The position numbers were made by a program, and so were the translations under genes. The notes under the pieces are model-generated. The model was not told the origin of the DNA. It saw only the letters and a list, made by a program, of their open reading frames with translations, and searched no databases. 37,375 nucleotides of DNA from Rhodospirillaceae bacterium (GTDB lineage Bacteria; Pseudomonadota; Alphaproteobacteria; GCA-2731375), in assembly GCA_018660265.1 (NCBI GenBank), contig JABJKS010000002.1, positions 1-37,375 on the forward strand. Direction: 5' to 3'. Of this stretch, positions 35,479 to 37,375 are shown piece after piece. How positions within the stretch are numbered: the stretch's first letter is position 1; each line of letters begins with the position of its first letter.

Positions 35479-35973
35479 ATGAATAGATTATCCGCTTTTA
35501 GCAGCCCATTGCTTTTGGGCTTTGATCATTTTGAACAATTACTGGACCGGGTGGCGAAATCCGCCAACGACGGTTATCCCCCCTATAATATTGAGCGTGT
35601 CGCGACCAATGGCCAATCGAACGGCCTGCGCATCACCCTGGCAGTGGCCGGATTTGCCCGCGATGACTTGCAAATCTCGGCGGAAGACAACCAGTTGATC
35701 ATCCGCGGCCGGCAGGCTGAGGAGGCGGAACGGGTCTACGTGCATCGCGGCATCGCGGCACGGCAGTTTCAGCGCAGTTTTGTCCTGGCCGAAGGGATCG
35801 AAATTTCCGGTGCCTCGCTAGACAACGGCTTACTGCACATTGATCTGATACGGCCTCAGCCGGAAGTGGTGACGCGCAACATCGAAATCGCTGCCGGACC
35901 ACCCAATGGCGGTCCCAGTGCCAATGGCAAGCTGTCAGTTTCCACCACCCCAAACAAAGCGCAGGAGGGATAA
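35479..35973 (+). CDS. Hsp20 / small heat-shock protein
   Basis: A 164-residue small heat-shock protein of the IbpA type that holds unfolded proteins for refolding. The N-terminus SPLLLGFDHFEQLLDRVAKSANDGYPPYNIERV is typical of class A alphaproteobacterial Hsp20. The alpha-crystallin domain follows: LRITLAVAGFARDDLQISAEDNQLIIRGRQ, VYVHRGIAARQFQRSFVLAEGIEISGASLDNGLLHIDL, with the C-terminal extension after it. The ATG at 35479 is fixed by the strong AGGAGGAGG site, which is sequestered in a hairpin. The DUF1150 gene follows after 4 bp, so the two form an operon. Confidence 0.95.
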   Translation: MNRLSAFSSPLLLGFDHFEQLLDRVAKSANDGYPPYNIERVATNGQSNGLRITLAVAGFARDDLQISAEDNQLIIRGRQAEEAERVYVHRGIAARQFQRSFVLAEGIEISGASLDNGLLHIDLIRPQPEVVTRNIEIAAGPPNGGPSANGKLSVSTTPNKAQEG

Positions 35974-35977
35974 ACAA

Positions 35978-36211
35978 ATGGAAACCCCCAAGAACGATAT
36001 TCGCGAAGAAGGCCTGCGCAGTCTGTCCAGTGAAGGTCTGGCCATTCTGGGCACGGATCAGGTGGCCTATATCCGGCCCCACGATGTCAACGGACAGACG
36101 GTCTTTGTGGTGCATGGGGCCAACGGCAAGGAACTGGCCGGTTTCGACAACCGCAACAGCGCCCTGGCGGCCTGTTACGAGCACGAACTGGAAGCCGTCA
36201 GCCTGCACTAA
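35978..36211 (+). CDS. DUF1150 family protein
   Basis: A 77-residue protein of the alphaproteobacterial DUF1150 family, usually encoded directly after an Hsp20 gene as here. Features are LSSEGLAILGTDQVAYIRPHDVNGQTVFVVHGANGKELAGFDNRNSALAACYEHELEAVSLH. The function is unknown, but linkage to the small heat-shock protein suggests a role in the stress response. It starts 4 bp after the hsp20 stop, with GGAGGGA upstream of the ATG. The gene is followed by a long inverted repeat. Confidence 0.9.
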   Translation: METPKNDIREEGLRSLSSEGLAILGTDQVAYIRPHDVNGQTVFVVHGANGKELAGFDNRNSALAACYEHELEAVSLH

Positions 36212-36241
36212 GGCCTTTTCGATATTCATCGAATAGCCGGG

Positions 36242-36323
36242 CCACCCGCTCCCCCTGCCCGACCACCCATTAATGGTACCCTGTGGGTGCCAAGTACGCC
36301 CTGGGGGCAGGGGGAGCGGGTGG
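36242..36323. terminator. 19-bp perfect inverted repeat between convergent genes
   Basis: CCACCCGCTCCCCCTGCCC (36242-36260) is repeated in reverse complement at 36305-36323, with a 44-bp loop that itself contains CACCC/GGGTG. It lies between the convergent DUF1150 and MmgE/PrpD genes and likely acts as a two-way terminator, although no T-run follows on either strand. A small mobile palindrome is the alternative. Confidence 0.55.
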
Positions 36324-36344
36324 GTAGTTCAACCTCAAAAATGA

Positions 36345-37375
36345 CTAAATCGCCAGCAAACCCACCAACGGCGAAGACAAGGGTGCATTGAGGATACCTT
36401 GGGCCATTTTGTTGGCGCAGGCCTGTCCCAGGATCGGCGTGACATAACGGATGAATTTGGCCTCAACTTCGTCGGCGGGCAGGGGCATGTCCACTTCGCC
36501 GGGCACCGCATCCACCAACACTGTTTCCTTGCTATCGGCGTAAGTTATCGTCAGGCGCGCGGCACGTTGGTTGCGGGCGGTATAATCCGTTGCTTCTGTA
36601 AGGACGACCAAAGCTTCCAGGCGGCGGACCTCCCCATCCATCAGGCTGGCATCATGATAGGCATCCGGCCCCAAATCACCGGCGGTCAAAGCCCAGGCGA
36701 GGCCGTAACTTAAGCTAAATTGCGCCTGAATTGGCGTTGTGGGGGCGCGATTGCCGCAATAGGTCATGGCCTCGCCATAGATGGACAGCTGCAATGCCTC
36801 GATCTTGCGCGTATCCACATTTGCCTGCTGCCTGCGCCAATCGATCGCGGCCTGGGCACCGTAGTGAACATGGCGGACGGCGGCATAGGGTTTCAAATAA
36901 CCCTGGCTGATCAGCCATTCGCCTGGCGGGGCCAATTTTTTGGCCGGGCCGTCATAGGCCAGCGCCGAACGATCAAACGCCTCAACAGCACCCTGAGTTG
37001 GCGTGGTGATGCCTGCAGCCGCGGCCATGGCCTGAAAAATCCCGCGCCGGGCCGCCTCGCCCACATAGGCATTGCGCACAGTGGCGCCCTGGGTGATGGG
37101 CAGATAAAGGCTGTAGGGCAGCTGACAGGCCGTACCCTGCAGCGCTGAAACAGTGGTCGCCGCCGAATGGCCCAGCAAACGGGCCGCACCCGCCGTGGCA
37201 CCGAAAGTGCCCCAGATACCATCGACATGCATGCCCGGGCGGATGCGCAGATACTCTCCCATACGCCCCCCCACCTCAAACCCGGTGACCAGGGCCGCCA
37301 GGGTTTCGCCCAAACTATGTTGCCGCCCCCCCAGCCGTCCTGTGCCGCCCGTGTCCCCCATGCCCCCCATGCCCC
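36345..37375 (-). CDS. MmgE/PrpD family protein, truncated by the window edge
   Basis: The C-terminal 343 residues of an MmgE/PrpD (2-methylcitrate dehydratase-like) protein; about 100 or more N-terminal residues lie beyond the edge. Recognisable parts are AALVTGFEVGGRMGEYLRIRPGMHVDGIWGTFGATAGAARLLG, VRNAYVGEAARRGIFQAMAAAAGITTPTQ and KPYAAVRHVHYGAQAAIDW. The family includes propionate-pathway dehydratases and itaconate-related enzymes; the substrate is open. At the window edge the sequence becomes a Gly/Met/Thr-rich run (GGMGDTGGTGRLGGRQ) where family members have ordinary helical sequence, an unexpected low-complexity insertion. The ATG at 37370 is most likely internal. Confidence 0.85.
   Translation of the reverse strand, partial: GMGGMGDTGGTGRLGGRQHSLGETLAALVTGFEVGGRMGEYLRIRPGMHVDGIWGTFGATAGAARLLGHSAATTVSALQGTACQLPYSLYLPITQGATVRNAYVGEAARRGIFQAMAAAAGITTPTQGAVEAFDRSALAYDGPAKKLAPPGEWLISQGYLKPYAAVRHVHYGAQAAIDWRRQQANVDTRKIEALQLSIYGEAMTYCGNRAPTTPIQAQFSLSYGLAWALTAGDLGPDAYHDASLMDGEVRRLEALVVLTEATDYTARNQRAARLTITYADSKETVLVDAVPGEVDMPLPADEVEAKFIRYVTPILGQACANKMAQGILNAPLSSPLVGLLAI

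Overview
The window looks like a piece of an alphaproteobacterial chromosome, probably Rhodospirillales-like. The signs are a GC-rich housekeeping core, a split glycine decarboxylase (GcvPA/GcvPB), the alphaproteobacterial Usg and DUF1150 proteins, an HSK2-type homoserine kinase, CIRCE-controlled groESL and many small catabolic genes of the kind common in marine or soil members. The exact taxon cannot be fixed from the sequence.

Left part (1-5555): an AT-richer accessory block that reads as one end of an integrative element seated at a tRNA-Arg(CCG) gene. In order it holds a TcmP-family protein whose N-terminus looks frameshifted, a DarT/DarG toxin-antitoxin pair (DNA ADP-ribosyltransferase plus macrodomain antitoxin), a MerR-like regulator behind a dense set of inverted repeats, an excisionase-like helix-turn-helix protein and a tyrosine integrase. 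The integrase points at the 3' end of the tRNA about 100 bp away. The far end of the element is not seen.

Core part (5687-28123): the glycine cleavage operon gcvT-gcvH-gcvPA-gcvPB on the minus strand, preceded by a tandem glycine riboswitch and a recognisable promoter. A lipoprotein gene with its own terminator follows, then an ispH-thrB-rnhA cluster on the plus strand. Next come a DUF3179 protein, a second lipoprotein, an acyl-CoA dehydrogenase, a rhodanese, an amidohydrolase and groESL with two CIRCE-like elements. After these lie usg, a 2-hydroxychromene-2-carboxylate isomerase-like gene, folD, a VOC protein, an unusual methyltransferase fusion, a MaoC dehydratase, an M19 dipeptidase-like protein and a PA14-like secreted protein. 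The gcv operon and folD both feed tetrahydrofolate one-carbon metabolism.

Right part (28177-37375): two LLM-class oxidoreductases flank a short-chain dehydrogenase gene that is clearly broken. An orphan ParD-like antitoxin with a helically phased repeat upstream comes next. It is followed by an AT-rich gene of unknown function (31396-32373) with a C-terminus that may be HEPN-like; this is the best candidate here for an undescribed defence-type protein. Then come a metallo-beta-lactamase-fold lipoprotein, argG, a small zinc-ribbon protein, an hsp20-DUF1150 pair preceded by a hairpin that buries the ribosome binding site (candidate RNA thermometer), a 19-bp perfect inverted repeat, and an MmgE/PrpD gene cut by the window edge.

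The region also carries several short tandem repeats (12- and 14-bp units) and at least two small dispersed repeat families, one of which coincides with the break in the dehydrogenase pseudogene.
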